Source of the DNA: an uncultured Eubacteriales bacterium
GTDB taxonomy: Bacteria; Bacillota; Clostridia; Oscillospirales; Oscillospiraceae
Length of the DNA: 5,122 nt
Assembly: GCA_905201305.1 (NCBI GenBank)
Contig: CAJKNS010000184.1
Coordinates: forward strand, 1 to 5,122
Reading direction: 5' to 3'
Positions 4,986 through 5,122 of the stretch are shown here, one piece after another. Each line of letters opens with the position of its first letter. Positions within the stretch are counted from its first letter, which is position 1. Position numbers and translations under genes: made by a program. The notes under the pieces were generated by a model, which ran no database searches, was not told where the DNA came from, and worked only from the letters and a program-made list of their open reading frames with translations.

Positions 4986-5122
4986 ATGAAAGAACTTGCA
5001 CTGAAATACGGCTGCAACCCCAACCAGAAGCCCTCACGGCTGTTTATGGAGGACGGCGGCGATTTGCCGGTGACCGTGCTGAACGGCCGCCCGGGCTACA
5101 TCAACTTTATGGATGCCTTCAA
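4986..5122 (+). CDS. purH: AICAR transformylase (stand-alone PurH formyltransferase domain), 5' part only
   Basis: Forty-five codons are present before the window ends. The product opens MKELALKYGCNPNQKPSR, the counterpart of the 'LRYGENPHQ' motif that begins the formyltransferase domain in bifunctional PurH, followed by LNGRPGYINFMDAF. Because this motif lies at residues 6-15, there is no room for the N-terminal IMP cyclohydrolase (MGS-like) domain, so the enzyme is the stand-alone version; PurO just upstream supplies the missing activity. It transfers a formyl group from 10-formyl-tetrahydrofolate to AICAR (ZMP), giving FAICAR. A strong GGAGG (4975-4979) sits 6 nt before the ATG and just past the purO stop, suggesting efficient translation close behind purO. 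Its substrate is the ligand sensed by the riboswitch at the head of the operon. Catalytic Lys/His residues lie beyond the window. Confidence 0.92.
   Translation, partial: MKELALKYGCNPNQKPSRLFMEDGGDLPVTVLNGRPGYINFMDAF

Overview
The window reads as chromosomal DNA from a moderately GC-rich gut-type Clostridia, most likely near Oscillospiraceae (inference). The grounds are a ZTP (pfl) riboswitch controlling a split purine endgame (PurO-type IMP cyclohydrolase plus stand-alone AICAR transformylase), a clostridial-type diaminopimelate-decarboxylase-like enzyme, a PucR regulator, a Crp/Fnr regulator, and the end of what looks like a SpoVB/MATE-type flippase. I see no mobile element, tRNA, rRNA or CRISPR array.

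Layout. 1-205 (+) is the C-terminal end of a membrane protein, converging on a regulator operon read leftward; a hairpin terminator lies between them (184-221). 296-1462 (-) is a PucR-family regulator and 1490-2176 (-) a Crp/Fnr-family regulator, only 27 bp apart and probably co-transcribed with the Crp/Fnr gene first. 2177-2609 is a 433-bp intergenic stretch rich in signals: a perfect FNR-type box placed as a class II activator site over a TATAAT, two abutting 17-bp inverted repeats, two 13-bp direct repeats exactly 21 bp apart, a second possible promoter, and a bidirectional-looking terminator. 2610-3866 (-) encodes a PLP-dependent decarboxylase of the LysA/ornithine decarboxylase fold with several altered active-site motifs. 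3867-4252 is a divergent control region: a near-consensus promoter and structured leader for the decarboxylase to the left, and a near-consensus promoter, ZTP aptamer and terminator to the right. 4253-4972 (+) is purO and 4986-5122 (+) the start of the AICAR transformylase gene, cut by the window end.

How it fits together. The rightward operon performs the last two steps of IMP synthesis: AICAR (ZMP) to FAICAR by the transformylase, and FAICAR to IMP by PurO. Its riboswitch senses ZMP/ZTP, the substrate of the transformylase, so accumulation of unformylated ZMP should relieve termination. The sequence shows how: one strand of the aptamer pseudoknot is also a strand of the terminator. The leftward regulators have no adjacent target operon; the FNR-like recognition helix of the Crp/Fnr protein, together with the FNR-type box upstream of its own gene, suggests autoregulation.

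The most unusual points are the non-canonical tail replacing the wing of the Crp/Fnr protein, the architecture of its upstream region, and the substituted catalytic motifs of the decarboxylase. I do not see an entirely new multi-gene system here.
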